Shown piece after piece: positions 45,481 through 56,907 of a stretch of 64,000 bases of DNA. A model generated the notes under the pieces. It was not told the origin of the DNA. It ran no database searches and worked only from the letters and a program-made list of their open reading frames with translations. This DNA is from Agrypnia vestita (lineage: Eukaryota > Arthropoda > Insecta > Trichoptera > Phryganeidae). The stretch spans positions 23,387-87,386 of the forward strand of contig JADDOH010024888.1 of assembly GCA_016648135.1 (NCBI GenBank), read 5' to 3'. Both the position numbers and the translations under genes were made by a program. How positions within the stretch are numbered: the stretch's first letter is position 1; each line of letters begins with the position of its first letter.

Positions 45481-45689
45481 ACTAGTTTACAGAACAATCA
45501 GGAATCTAGCGGGAGAGAGTGAGAGGGGGCGGGGTCTAAGGTGAGTGTTACCGAATCTTTTGTGAATGTTATTTATTCTGTATGCTGTTTTACAGCCTTC
45601 CATAGTGTTGTTGCAAAGTTACATATTACAAGGGATTTGGACAGTACGAAATTCATTATGCATACCATTTCATTACAATACGAAACATC

Positions 45690-45966
45690 TTGTCGAGATT
45701 GTGATAGCTAATGCATAGTCCAAGCAGCAAGAAATCAAAATACAATAATGTTCGGCGATTTTCCATTGCATCGCTATTGTTTAAAGAACAACAACTTCTC
45801 GGAATTCGCCAACCACATAATTGATACCATCCATTCTTCCGATAATTATAAATTTAGACTACTCCACTCGGTTCCTCATAAAGGATTGATAATTAACAGT
45901 CTGGAATCCGTCAAAATCCTAAAGACCTTAAATTCATCACATTCCACTAGATGTCTCCGGTTCTAA
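45690..45966 (+). pseudogene. Penelope-like element C-terminal remnant, left arm
   Basis: The frame 45748-45966 reads LKNNNFSEFANHIIDTIHSS, then LLHSVPHKGLIINSLESVKI. The pattern (S.FA.H....H, LH....G..LN.LE..EI) is the tail following the GIY-YIG nuclease in Penelope-like retroelements. Upstream in the same frame (45690-45747), after a stop, CRDCDS and QAARNQN fit a decayed CxC..YxGxTxR stretch. Known role: nuclease-assisted retrotransposition. The mirror (54031-54307) is almost unchanged. Confidence 0.45.
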
Positions 45967-46041
45967 TTTTGTTTCCTTTAATCTGCCCTACTTGAATAAT
46001 TTGAAAAATTATTAAAGGGGACTGCTCTTCTCGAAATTATA

Positions 46042-46245
46042 TTGGTGATAAATATAACTCAAAGTGTGTATACAAAGTTTAATTATAATAATCATGTTGC
46101 ACCAAAAGTAATTGCCATATCAATCGATGATATTACGCAAAACTTTATTGTTGTTTCTGTAAATAGCTTTGGTAACAGTTTGTTAGAAATTACACATATG
46201 TCTCGGCGTATCAAGACTTTCTGGAATGTTTCGACGCAAAATTAG
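46042..46245 (+). other. unrecognised conserved frame, left arm
   Basis: A 67-codon frame kept open in both arms with one residue difference (53752-53955). No family recognised. It lies between the Penelope-like remnant and the second LTR-like repeat, so retroelement origin is likelier than a host gene. Confidence 0.2.
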
Positions 46246-46394
46246 TTCGCAAAGACAAAAACATGCTTCTGGAACTTTCTCGATGGGGAGACAGTTGACA
46301 GCTGGAGTGGTTACGTCATCTGTACCCTGGAAATATTTATTTTATCATATCTCTTAACCCTCCCCATTCCCCGCAGTAGCACAGATATTAAATT

Positions 46395-46620
46395 GTCACG
46401 GATCGTGGCTGCAGGAGACGAATGAAAATACTGGAAATTAATTAGAGATTTATTAATTAGAGATTTATTAATTAGAGATCACGTATTTTATTAAATTGAC
46501 AAAGTCACTTAACACGAATTACATTCAAACAATATTCTTAAATTTACACTATTTCGCAGTTTACCTCTCGATTTTGAACTCTATATAATCGCTGAATTTA
46601 TTATATCCCGTGATTTTTCA
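46395..46620 (-). repeat. LTR-like repeat 2, left arm
   Basis: CGGATCGTGGCTGCAGGAGAC, TGAAAATACTGGAAATTAAT and AAATTGACAAAGTCACTTAA align in order and orientation with repeat 1 (43501-45000). Mirrored at 53378-53603. Confidence 0.4.
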
Positions 46621-46683
46621 CGGGTGTACGGATAGCATAAAATAAAATGGCAGGATTGCGTATTTTTTAAGTCCGCTATATAT

Positions 46684-46846
46684 TTTTTTAAATAGAGATA
46701 CGAACACGGAATACTTGTCGCATAAATATTCTTACTATTCTCAAACTAAGCCAAAGGCTTGTGCTATGAAAACAGGACTAACTTGCTGATATCCGGGCTC
46801 GAACCACCGACGGCTGGGCGACCGCCATGACCACTACATCAACAAG
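46684..46846 (-). mobile_element. tRNA-derived SINE, family A, left arm
   Basis: Minus strand: a head with GTAGTGGTCATGGCGGTCGC and B box GGTTCGAGCC, a body with CAAGTTAGTCCTGTTTTCAT, a 3' block ATTCCGTGTTCGTATCTCTA and a short A-rich tail. The right arm at 53325-53350 keeps only GATACTTGTTG..GCTTGTTG, so most of the SINE is missing there. Confidence 0.8.
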
Positions 46847-47060
46847 TATCTAAAGTATTAATTCCAGCAAGTTTTGGATTTACGGACCGACAGACAGACA
46901 ACGAATTTTTATTTTTTTTATTCGAATTTTTAAAAAATACAAATCTTATATATTTACATATTTGATACATAAAAAAATTTAGGTACATAAATTTTTTATC
47001 ATTGTACCTCTCCAAAAGAGACTAACTCTTGTGTCTGGAGAGAGAATTACACTTTTATAC

Positions 47061-47312
47061 ATAATATGTGATAATAATTAATGCATAAAGTAAAGTTAAG
47101 TAAATAGTATATAAATATTATATAAGAAGAAAAAAAGTTACATAATATGAGATAATAATTAATGCATAAAGTAAAGTAAGGTAAATAGTACATAACTATT
47201 ATATAAGAAGAAAAAAAGTTACATAATATGAGATAATAATTAATGCATAAAGTAAAGTAAGGTAAATAGTACATAAATATATACAAGCCGAAAAAAGTTA
47301 CATAATATACGA
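47061..47312 (+). repeat. 81-bp tandem repeat, three-plus copies, left arm only
   Basis: ATAATATGxGATAATAATTA starts at 47061, 47142 and 47223, with a truncated fourth at 47302. Absent from the mirror interval, which instead holds other repeats (52850-53250). Confidence 0.9.
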
Positions 47313-47960
47313 TAATTAATGCATTTATGTGGGAAAAATAATTTTAAAATAAACTAACAATAAGCAAACAGTTTAAAATGAATGTAGTAAAGAGAGAATT
47401 TTAATTATTATTATTACATTATATTATTTATATTTGATGTGTAAACGTTATAGCTCACTAATTCTCCCCATCGAAAAATATGCTTTATAGTAATCTTAAA
47501 CAAAAAATCTACTGAAAAAGTTTCGTAAAATTACGTCTAATTCGTTTATTCAGTGTCCATAAACGCCAAATTTACGCTCAAACACTGCACGTGTTTCAGA
47601 AGCCACAACACTGTTTTTTGAAAATTAAAATATGTCCTTTCATGTCCAGGGAGGCAGGATATGAACTTCTTTGTAGTATTACTAATTGATAAGTCAATTT
47701 GCGGTGCATCATGATTTTAATTTTAACTTTATATTATACATACCTCCAGTTATTTTGTTGCTATTATAGTTTAGAGAAGAGCTACAGAATAATTGAATTC
47801 TATAGTAGCTTCAAAATAAATCAATAAATATCTGGTTATTATTACAGTTATAGTAATTAGATTTACTTACACTTGAAGGTGAGTGGGTCTGCTCCTCTTG
47901 AAATTAAAAATAATAATTAAAACTATAAAAAAGTAACCCATAAAAACCAAGTTTTCACTA

Positions 47961-48602
47961 TACTCCCTTCCTTTGTAAAATATAACAATAATTAAATACG
48001 AATTAAAACATATGACATAACACTAAACTTACAAAAATTTAATATATTTCTAAAATGTCAGATGTTTTGAGATGTCAAGATTTTGATAGATTCAATTATC
48101 ATCAATAATCGTACCTTATGAAATTCCAGCGTCAAATGATTTAGTCAGAATCAGATTTGAGTAATGTAGCATTCTTCAAAACTAAGCAGAAATCTAAAAG
48201 AAATAAATTATTATTTGATTTTTTTCCCAAAAAACCCAATTTTTCTGTCATCTGTGAACCAATTGTTTTGTAAATTTTCGAAATTCGTAGTGATGTACCT
48301 ATTATACCGACGGAGTAATTCAAATTTAGAAAATATTCCGCGACGTTACCGGGCTGCCGTTGTTGTAATCAAACTTTTGTAATGATTCCAATTTGAAAAA
48401 ACCAAAAAATTTCTAAAAACCTAAATTATACTACAATTATTAATTTTTTTTAACGATAATTTGATAGATCTTCTTGACCGTCGCCACGAGTCTGCTTGCC
48501 AAGTTCCAGCTCGATTGGATCACGGGAAAAGGGTCAAAAATCGATCCAAATTTTTTGTTGACGGCAAGCAAGCAGACGCCACGAGTTAATATAAAGGGAG
48601 TA
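47961..48602. mobile_element. MITE family 3, left arm
   Basis: TACTCCCTTCCTTTGTAAAA at the left, ATAAAGGGAGTA at the right, with the CGCCACGAG/GTCTGCTTGCC hairpin near the right end. Mirrored at 51683-52316; the related copy is at 21666. Confidence 0.8.
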
Positions 48603-48671
48603 AAAATTAAAAAAACTTCCTTGTGTATTTATTGTAATTATTAAAATGCTAAAAATATACCTATTATATAT

Positions 48672-49105
48672 TACTAGCTTACCTGCCCGGCTTCGCATGC
48701 ATATGCTTTTAGTAACTTTTAGTCATATTTTATCAATTTGTGTAACCTTAACATATAGAAATATGTCGTCCTGGACTTTTTTATATAACTTTTTGAGTTC
48801 TACAACATTTCCGTTCGTTCATTTCATTTCGTTCTTCCCTACGGAAAGTATTTAAATATCTCTTACCATGGCTCTAGCTTAAGGCAGCGTTCGTAAAAAA
48901 CGCATCGCTCGACAATTTTTTTGTCAACTATAGTTGTAAAATAGGTCGCCACGACAAGCCCTTCTATTTAAACGGGACAATATATAGCCTATTTCGACCC
49001 TGAAAATCCATTTTAAATATTGGGGAATGAATTTTTGAAATTGGATCAGTAGTTTCGGTGATTACCTCCTACATCCCAACGTACAAACTTTATATAAGAT
49101 AAATA
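48672..49105 (+). repeat. CCCGGCTTCG-class dispersed repeat, left arm
   Basis: ACTAGCTTACCTGCCCGGCTTCG opens a block closing with GGATCAGTAGTTTCGG and ACAAACTTTATATAAGATA, the layout of a very common lepidopteran non-coding repeat. The apparent 69-codon frame is part of it. Mirrored at 51186-51614. Confidence 0.55.
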
Positions 49106-49169
49106 TATAAATAGTATAGATAACAATATTTTTATATGTACCTATGTTCTAAGAGCACAACTGGATTAT

Positions 49170-49455
49170 GCCCATCATTATTTAAGATAAATTGTAGAAG
49201 TCAACCTATCATGAAATATGTCATGAATTTTACTAATTTTCGATTACAGATAGCTTTAGCATAATAGGATAATTAAAATAAGTATTATAAATATCAAACA
49301 TTAAAAAAATTGATAATGTGTGGATGTTCATACGGTGAAATGTTGTGTAAAGTGATCACTTAAAACAGCTATCGCAGATTATAAGCCCTGTGGCTGCCCT
49401 ATAAAATCTTCCATGTTTACCATGTAAATAGACTGTGAGACTTATATAACAATTT
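49170..49455 (+). mobile_element. MITE family 2, left arm, next to axis
   Basis: GATAATGTGTGGATGTTCAT, AAAGTGATCACTTAAAACAG and CTGTGAGACTTATATAAC. Mirrored at 50831-51116. Confidence 0.75.
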
Positions 49456-49873
49456 ATCTTAATTTATTATATATTACGCTATTTGAGTATTGCAAATGAA
49501 TAGAGTAGGGTCTTTGAAAAAGATAATTAAAAGGAAAATTCCACGACGAAAATCATCCAATAATCAAATTTACTTTAAAGGGGAAAATAATTGTATTATA
49601 TCTCCAGCAGAATACTTTCAGGCTAAGAGGCGTGTAACATTCATATTTCTCTGATTTTTGGACGAGTTCCAAAATGAAAAGGTTTGAATCACAGACTTCC
49701 AAATATCTATTTTGCTAACCCCTTGAGACACGTGCCTAGGTTAATATAAACATTTTTTATTAAATGAAAATGCAAATGGAATGCATGCGGGTTTATTATA
49801 AAGAGTGATCCATATTCAATCGTAATTTTGAACTATAAAAAAATGCAGATAAAAAAATATATTTTCAATACTA

Positions 49874-50412
49874 TACAGGGTTATTTGTAAAACATTAAAA
49901 ACCTCTAAGGATTATATTTCTGCCTTGATTATGAGTCGAAAATGTTCAACTAATCATGACCTAATATCAATAGTTATGGAGATATGCTACATCAAAGTTT
50001 GCATTTTTAAAAATATTTCTGACTTATTTTTTATAAAACGTTGGACTATCATTACAGTAACTAATATCGAATATGAAAAATTCATTCTCTTTAATACACG
50101 TCAAATAAAATAACAAAAACCTTCGAATTTCAGTTGGAAAACATTCCGATTGGAATTTTTTAGGATTTTTATAATTTTATTTAACTTGTATTGAAACAAA
50201 TAAATTTTTCGTAATCGATATAAGTTATTGTTATGATAGTCCAACGTTTTACAAAAAATATTTAAGAAATATTGAAAAAAAATGGAAACTTTGATGTCGC
50301 ATATCTCCATAAATATTGATATAAAGTCATGATAGCTTGAACATTTTCGACTCATAATCAAGGCAGGAATATAATCCTTCGAGGTTATTAATATTTTACA
50401 AATAACCCTGTA
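49874..50412. mobile_element. foldback MITE family 1 at the palindrome axis
   Basis: TACAGGGTTATTTGTAAAA at 49874 and its inverted copy ending at 50412. The element's own centre, 50143, is the axis of the whole palindrome. Its two halves differ at roughly 10% of positions, clearly more than the flanking arms just outside, so the foldback is older than the palindrome. Non-coding; relatives at 19705 and 31882. Confidence 0.92.
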
Positions 50413-50830
50413 TGGTATTGAAAATATATTTTTTTGTCTGCATTTTTTTATAGTTCAAAATTACGATTGAATATGGATCACTCTTGATAATAAACCCGCA
50501 TGCATTATTTGCTATTTTCATTTAATAAAAAATGTTTATTTTAACCTAGGCACGTGTCTCAAGGGGTTAGCAAAATAGATATTTGGAAGTCTGTGATTCA
50601 AACCTTTTCATTTTGGAACTCGTCCAAAAATCAGAGAAATATGAATGTTACACGCCTCTTAGCCTGAAAGTATTCTGCTGGAGATATAATACAATTATTT
50701 TCCCCTTTAAAGTAAATTTGATTATTGGATGATTTTCGTCGTGGAATTTTCCTTTTAATTATCTTTTTCAAAGACCCTACTCTATTCATTTGCAATACTC
50801 AAATAGCGTAATATATAATAAATTAAGATA

Positions 50831-51116
50831 AATTGTTATATAAGTCTCACAGTCTATTTACATGGTAAACATGGAAGATTTTATAGGGCAGCCACAGGGC
50901 TTATAATCTGCGATAGCTGTTTTAAGTGATCACTTTACACAACATTTCACCGTATGAACATCCACACATTATCAATTTTTTTAATGTTTGATATTTATAA
51001 TACTTATTTTAATTATCCTATTATGCTAAAGCTATCTGTAATCGAAAATTAGTAAAATTCATGACATATTTCATGATAGGTTGACTTCTACAATTTATCT
51101 TAAATAATGATGGGCA
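50831..51116 (-). mobile_element. MITE family 2, right arm
   Basis: Mirror of 49170-49455, nearly identical. Confidence 0.75.
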
Positions 51117-51185
51117 TAATCCAGTTGTGCTCTTAGAACATAGGTACATATAAAAATATTGTTATCTATACTATTTATATATTTA

Positions 51186-51614
51186 TCTTATATAAAGTTT
51201 GTACGTTGGGATGTAGGAGGTAATCACCGAAACTACTGATCCAATTTCAAAAATTCATTCCCCAATATTTAAAATGGATTTTCAGGGTCGAAATAGGCTA
51301 TATATTGTCCCGTTTAAATAGAAGGGCTTGTCGTGGCGACCTATTTTACAACTATAGTTGACAAAAAAATTGTCGAGCGATGCGTTTTTTACGAACGCTG
51401 CCTTAAGCTAGAGCCATGGTAAGAGATATTTAAATACTTTCCGTAGGGAAGAACGAAATGAAATGAACGAACGGAAATGTTGTAGAACTCAAAAAGTTAT
51501 ATAAAAAAGTCCAGGACGACATATTTCTATATGTTAAGGTTACACAAATTGATAAAATATGACTAAAAGTTACTAAAAATCTATGCATGCGAAGCCGGGC
51601 AGGTAAGCTAGTAA
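51186..51614 (-). repeat. CCCGGCTTCG-class repeat, right arm
   Basis: Mirror of 48672-49105, about 99% identical (two to three differences in the first 280 bases). Confidence 0.55.
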
Positions 51615-51682
51615 TATATAATAGGTATATTTTTAGCATTTTAATAATTACAATAAATACACAAGGAAGTTTTTTTAATTTT

Positions 51683-52316
51683 TACTCCCTTTATATTAAC
51701 TCGTGGCGTCTGCTTGCTTGCCGTCAACAAAAAATTTGGATCGATTTTTGACCCTTTTCCCGTGATCCAATCGAGCTGGAACTTGGCAAGCAGACTCGTG
51801 GCGACAGTCAAGAAGATCTATCAATTTATCGTTAAAAAAAATTAATAATTGTAGTATAATTTAGGTTTTTAGAAATTTTTTGGGTTTTTCAAATTGGAAT
51901 CATTACAAAAGTTTGATTACAACAACGGCAGCCCGGTAACGTCGCGGAATATTTTCTAAATTTGAATTACTCCGTCGGTATAATAGGTACATCACTACGA
52001 ATTTCGAAAATTTACAAAACAATTGGTTCACAGATGACAGCAAAATTGGGTTTTTTGGGAAAAAATCAAATAATAATTTATTTCTTTTAGATTTCTGCTT
52101 AATTTTGAAGAATTCTACATTACTCAAAACTGATTCTGACTAAATTATTTGACGCTGGAAATTCATAAGCTACGATTATTGATGATAATTGAATCTGTCT
52201 TGACATCTCAAACATCTGACATTTTAGAAATATATTAAATTTTTGTAAGTTTAGTGTTATGTTATATGTTTTAATTCGTATTTAATTATTGTTATATTTT
52301 ACAAAGGAAGGGAGTA
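51683..52316. mobile_element. MITE family 3, right arm
   Basis: Mirror of 47961-48602. Both termini are present. Confidence 0.8.
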
Positions 52317-52884
52317 TAGTAAAAACTTGGTTTTTGTGGGTTACTTTTTTATAGTTTTAATTATTATTTTTAGTTTCAAGAGGAGCAGACCCAATCACCT
52401 TCAAGTGTAAGTAAATCTAATTACTATAACTGTAATAATAACCAGTTATTTATTGAATTATTTTGTAGCTACTATAGAATTCAATTATTCTGTAGCTCCT
52501 CTCTAAACTATAATAGCAACAAAATAACTGAAGGCACGTATAATACAAAGTTAAAATTAAAATCATGTTGCACCGCAAATTGACTTTGATATCAATTAGT
52601 AATACTACAAAGGAGTTCATGTTCTGCCTTCCTGGACATGAAAGGACATATTTTAATTTTCAAAAAACAGTGTTGTGGCTTTTGAAACACGTGCAGTGTT
52701 TGACGTAAATTTGGCGTTTATGGACACTGAATAAACGAATTGACGTATTTTTACGACACTTTTTCATCAGATTTTTTGTTTGAGATTACTATAAAGTGAA
52801 TTTTTCGATAAGGAGAGTGAGTGAGCTATTACGTTTACACATCAAATATAAATAATATAATATGTAAATATAATAATCTTCTTC

Positions 52885-52945
52885 TTCTTCTTCTTCCTTA
52901 GCCTTTTTCCCTCCACTGCTAGATGTAGGCCTCTTCCATTTTCTA
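52885..52945 (-). repeat. RTE-like LINE 3' scrap, right arm only
   Basis: A TTCTTCTTC run followed by CCCTCCACTGCTAGATGTAG, a phrase common at the 3' ends of lepidopteran RTE-type elements (minus-strand reading). Not present in the left arm. Confidence 0.4.
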
Positions 52946-52988
52946 AATATAATAATAATATAAATAATATAATATGTAATAATATAAT

Positions 52989-53166
52989 GAGTAGCTTGTT
53001 GGTCTTGTGGTTAGGACTCTCGCCTCGTGATCCAAAGATCGCGGGTTCGAATCCCACTCCAGACCAGCAAGTTAGTTCTATTTTCATAGCACAAGCATTT
53101 AGCTTAATTTGAAAATAGTAAGAATATTGATGTGACACGTATTCCGTGTTCGCATCTCTCTATTTC
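52989..53166 (+). mobile_element. tRNA-derived SINE, family A, right arm only, intact head
   Basis: Head GCTTGTTGGTCTTGTGGTTA (A box), GGGTTCGAATCCCACTCCAGA (B box), body CAGCAAGTTAGTTCTATTTT, 3' block ATTCCGTGTTCGCATCTCTC. The best-preserved copy in the window. The left arm has no SINE at this position. Confidence 0.88.
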
Positions 53167-53193
53167 ATAATAATATAATATAGATTATATGAA

Positions 53194-53194
<1 letters not shown>

Positions 53195-53247
<53 letters not shown>
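53195..53247 (+). repeat. (TA)n microsatellite, right arm only
   Basis: About 50 bases of TA dinucleotide. Confidence 0.9.
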
Positions 53248-53248
<1 letters not shown>

Positions 53249-53377
53249 CATATATAGATATAATTTCGTTGTCTGTTATCGGTCGTAAATCCGAAACTTG
53301 CTGGAATTAATACTTTAGATACTTGTTGTATTGAGCTTGTTGTTGCTAAAAAAATATATAGCGGACTTAAAAAATAC

Positions 53378-53603
53378 GCAATCCTGCCATTTTATTTTAT
53401 ACTATCCGTACACCCGTGAAAAATCACGGGATATAATAAATGCAGCGATTATAAAAAGTTCATAATCGAGGAGTAAACTGCGAAATAGTGTGAATTTTAG
53501 AATTTTGTTTAAATGTTATTCGTGTTAAGTGACTTTGTCTATTTAATGATCGCTAATTAATTTCCAGTATTTTCATCTGTTTCCTGCAGCCACGATCCGT
53601 GAC
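53378..53603 (+). repeat. LTR-like repeat 2, right arm
   Basis: Mirror of 46395-46620, ending CTAATTAATTTCCAG then CCACGATCCGTGACA. Confidence 0.4.
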
Positions 53604-54030
53604 AATAAATATCTGTGCTACTGCGGGGAATGAGGTGGGTTAAGAGATATGATAAAATAAATATTTCTAGGGTACAGATGACGTAACCACTCCAGCTGTC
53701 AACTGTCTCCCCATCGAGAAAGTTTCAGAAGCATGTTTTTGTTTTTGCGAACTAATTTTGCGTCGAAACATTCCAGAAAGTCTTGATACGCCGAGACATA
53801 TGTGTAATTTCTAACAAACTGTTACCAAAGCTATTTACAGAAACGACAATAAAGTTTTCCGTAATATCATCGATTGATATGGCAATTACTTTTGGTGCAA
53901 CATGATTATTATAATTAAACTTTGTATACACACTTTGAGTTATATTTATCACCAATATAATTTCGAGAAGAGTAGTCCCCTTTAATAATTTTTCAAATTA
54001 TTCAAGTAGGGCAGATTAAAGGAAACAAAA

Positions 54031-54307
54031 TTAGAACCGGAGACATCTAGTGGAATGTGATGAATTTAAGGTCTTTAGGATTTTGACGGATTCCAGACTG
54101 TTAATTATCAATCCTTTATGAGGAACCGAGTGGAGTAGTCTAAATTTATAATTATCGGAAGAGTGGATGGTATCAATTATGTGGTTGGCGAATTCCGAGA
54201 AGTTGTTGTTCTTTAAACAATAGCGATGCAATGGAAAATCGCCGAACATTATTGTATTTTGATTTCTTGCTGCTTGGACTATGCATTAGCTATCACAATC
54301 TCGACAA
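54031..54307 (-). pseudogene. Penelope-like element remnant, right arm
   Basis: Mirror of 45690-45966. The protein frame (54031-54249) is identical to the left copy, including FSEFANHII and INSLESVKIL. Confidence 0.45.
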
Positions 54308-54747
54308 GATGTTTCGTATTATAACGAAATGGTATGCATAATGAATTTCGTACTGTCCAAATCCCTTGTAATATGTAACTTTGCAACAACACTGCGGAAG
54401 GCTGTAGAACTGCATACAGAATAAATAACTTTCACAAAAGATTCGGTAACACTCACCTTAGACCCCGCCCCCTCTCACTCTCTCCCGCTAGATTCCTGAT
54501 TGTTCTGTAAACTAGTTAATGCATGCTTGTCTCTGACAATATTAACACGCATGTGAAAAATATTGGTGAAAGTTTAACAATACTATGGTCGTGGTGTATA
54601 GTGTTGTGAACATAGTAGTCCTTCGTCAGGACCAACACTACACGACCATAGGTACGTCTCGAAACCTATAGACCTTAAATCTGGTAGTGGTTTTTACTAA
54701 GTTAACTAACGTTCTGTTAGAATAAATACCCTTGGAAGCAACTAAAC

Positions 54748-55215
54748 ACTAGAAAAGAAAATAATTTTCTTGAGATTTTGAAAGATCAGCTTATCGCGTA
54801 CCCATATAAAGCGGCACCGCGCTGCGCAATTGTGTTTGTTTTGACATTTCTATCGGTGCGAAGTAAGCCGCAGGACTGCAGACGGTCGTGGAATTCGGAG
54901 CGACAGATATTAAGCGAAATATTCGTGGGTATTCTCACCAGTAAGTTAGCGATTGAATAAATGAGACTACCTACTGAGTGCGAGAATGTATGGAATTTTC
55001 TAGCAAGTGATAAATAAAGTGTTCATAGACGAGTGATAAATTGTGAAATAGTATGATTTCAAGAATAATGTTTTAATTTAATTCGTGACTTCAGTGTTTT
55101 CGTGACTTAAGAATTAAGTGACTTTGTCAATTTAATATAATAATAAATCAGTAATTAATAAACCGCTAATTAATTTCCAGGGTTTTCATTTGTGTCCCAA
55201 ATCCACGATCCATAC
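54748..55215 (+). repeat. LTR-like repeat 1, right arm, uninterrupted
   Basis: Mirror of 43501-45250 without the mariner. TATA-like CATATAAAG near 54804, AATAAA at about 54957 and 55013, ending TTAATTTCCAG. The uninterrupted single TA target of mariner C is at 55136-55137. Confidence 0.4.
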
Positions 55216-55882
55216 TATTTTAATAATTTATTTTTAGTCTTTGAGTTAAGAAGGAAACCATTCTTTCGAGAAACAGAAATTAATTGAGTGTTAATCAAAA
55301 TAAAGTTTGCGTATTCAACATAGAAAAAAATCTAAATATATACGTGAATGTAAATATTTATTATTAACTGTAGTAAATGCATTGTAACCGCATTAGTGTA
55401 AGCCGCTTTGAATTTGCTGTTAAAATGGACAGAATTTTAATTATAGAATACCGCGCTGTAAAACTATTTTGGTAATTCCAAACAGTGGCCATTATTCAGT
55501 ACAAGTTGTATGCACGAATGTTCATTTATATTTTGAGGTTAGTCTGGTGATCCCGCCAAGAATAAATTATTTAAATTTAGAATCAATATCCGGGTTGTAT
55601 TATAACTTTATCCCAGTGCGGTGGGGGAATATATTATAGCTAGAAATAACACCTCAATATTGAAGGTTATTATATATAATAATATGTAAATTCTTATACA
55701 AATATTATTATCTTTTGTCAATATTGAAGGTAGTTTTTATTGCGATAGATATCCATGTGAATAATCATATTGTTTTTCTTTTTCTTCAAAATTCTCCTGG
55801 CCCAAGAGTCTGATTATGCAGGAGTTTCCTCTTGTGATGCTGAATTTCAGCTATCTCTCCATCGCTTTGGGGGTCTCTCCGG

Positions 55883-55902
55883 TTAGGTTAGGTTAGGTTA
55901 GG
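55883..55902 (+). repeat. interstitial telomere-like (TTAGG)4
   Basis: Four perfect TTAGG units, the canonical insect telomere repeat, exactly at the hAT terminus, absent from the left arm. Confidence 0.85.
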
Positions 55903-56082
55903 TTCAACTTTTTAAATTTAATTTTGTCAACTTTTTTACAGGAAATAAGGTGTATTTAGGTCTGAGAAGAACATTAAAAAGTATTTTAGAAAAATGAACA
56001 GCATTTTATTTATTTAATGTTTTAAATACATCTTTTTTAGAGCTTCTCGCACAATTTATTAATTTACACTCTTTTTTAAAAA

Positions 56083-56432
56083 CTTAATATGCCTCACCAC
56101 AATTATAACTAAAATTAAAATAAAGGAGGAGCTCATTTTTATTAAATTAATATTTACTCTATTTCTGTCCTCCCGCCACTTTGCATTCATGACTGAAAAA
56201 ATTCTTTCAGTAAATGCTGAGATGGCGGTAACAGAAAGTAGATATGAGACAATTTTAGTGATATTTTTAAATTCTTCTGAGTTGTTAACTAATGAATGGC
56301 TCCACTTTTGGCCAGTACTCATTTCAAGAAAATCTTTGTCTTTTGATACTTTTTCATAAATTACTTTGAAATTTGTTAATTCTGAATATAAATCATCCGC
56401 ACCAATATTTCTGTGAGCGTCTAAGTCTGAAA
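56083..56432 (-). pseudogene. hAT transposase C-terminus, frameshifted, right arm
   Basis: The minus strand reads SAFTERIFSVMNAKWREDRN, then NINLIK, after which one A is missing compared with the left arm (an AAAAA run instead of AAAAAA), shifting the frame. Confidence 0.75.
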
Positions 56433-56732
56433 CTTATAGTGTTACGAATTTTGATGCTGAATACAGTATTTTGTATACTTTATTTTTGTTCAACAGTAAA
56501 AAGTATAATGTAGTGAAAAACAGTATGATACTGTTTTTAACAGTATAGTTGGCAACCCTATCTCTCTGGTACGCCATGCAGAGCCATGTAAGAAATTTTT
56601 ATTTCATTCATTCTCATCTGGCCATCTTGAACCTCGCAGACATCTCAGATTGCTGTATTCCTCACACGTTCATGCAAAGTCTTCCCAGCAAGGGCAGGAA
56701 AAGAGAAGCAATAACAAGAAGTATGAAAACAG

Positions 56733-56853
56733 AATGACACTTGACCGGTTAACACGGATGGAAACGGCAGAAGATAGGGGAATATGGAAACACCTGGGCC
56801 CCCGACCCTATTAGGACAAGAGGATGAAGATGATGATAAAATAATCATGTTGC
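56733..56853 (+). pseudogene. possible non-LTR element 3' end, right arm
   Basis: Mirror of 41885-42005. Confidence 0.35.
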
Positions 56854-56907
56854 AGTGTAAATCAATTATTTAAGTGGCACAAAAAAAAGAATTTAACTAC
56901 ATTCGAA

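Larger units (their letters stand above)
34155..50142. repeat. left arm of a giant imperfect palindrome
   Basis: The whole interval is found again in reverse complement at 50144-64000. Paired points sum to about 98,155 at the outer edge (34400/63755), 98,738 near 42 kb, 99,998 near 46 kb and 100,286 near the axis; the steps come from arm-specific insertions. The largest step, about 1.26 kb, is mariner copy C. Arm length is at least 16 kb on this side. An assembly foldback cannot be excluded from sequence alone, but arm-specific substitutions and insertions argue for a real duplication. Confidence 0.93.
55880..56560 (-). mobile_element. hAT remnant, right arm
   Basis: Mirror of 42178-42821. 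Its outer end is rebuilt: the terminal repeat region carries (TTAGG)4 and a second, near-duplicate TCAACTTTTT segment, about 40 extra bases. The other terminus (GTTGGCAACCCTA at about 56548-56560) is intact. Confidence 0.7.

Noticed and set aside
48646..48855. 69-codon frame mirrored at 51430-51639
   Set aside because: It lies inside a CCCGGCTTCG-class non-coding repeat; a by-product.
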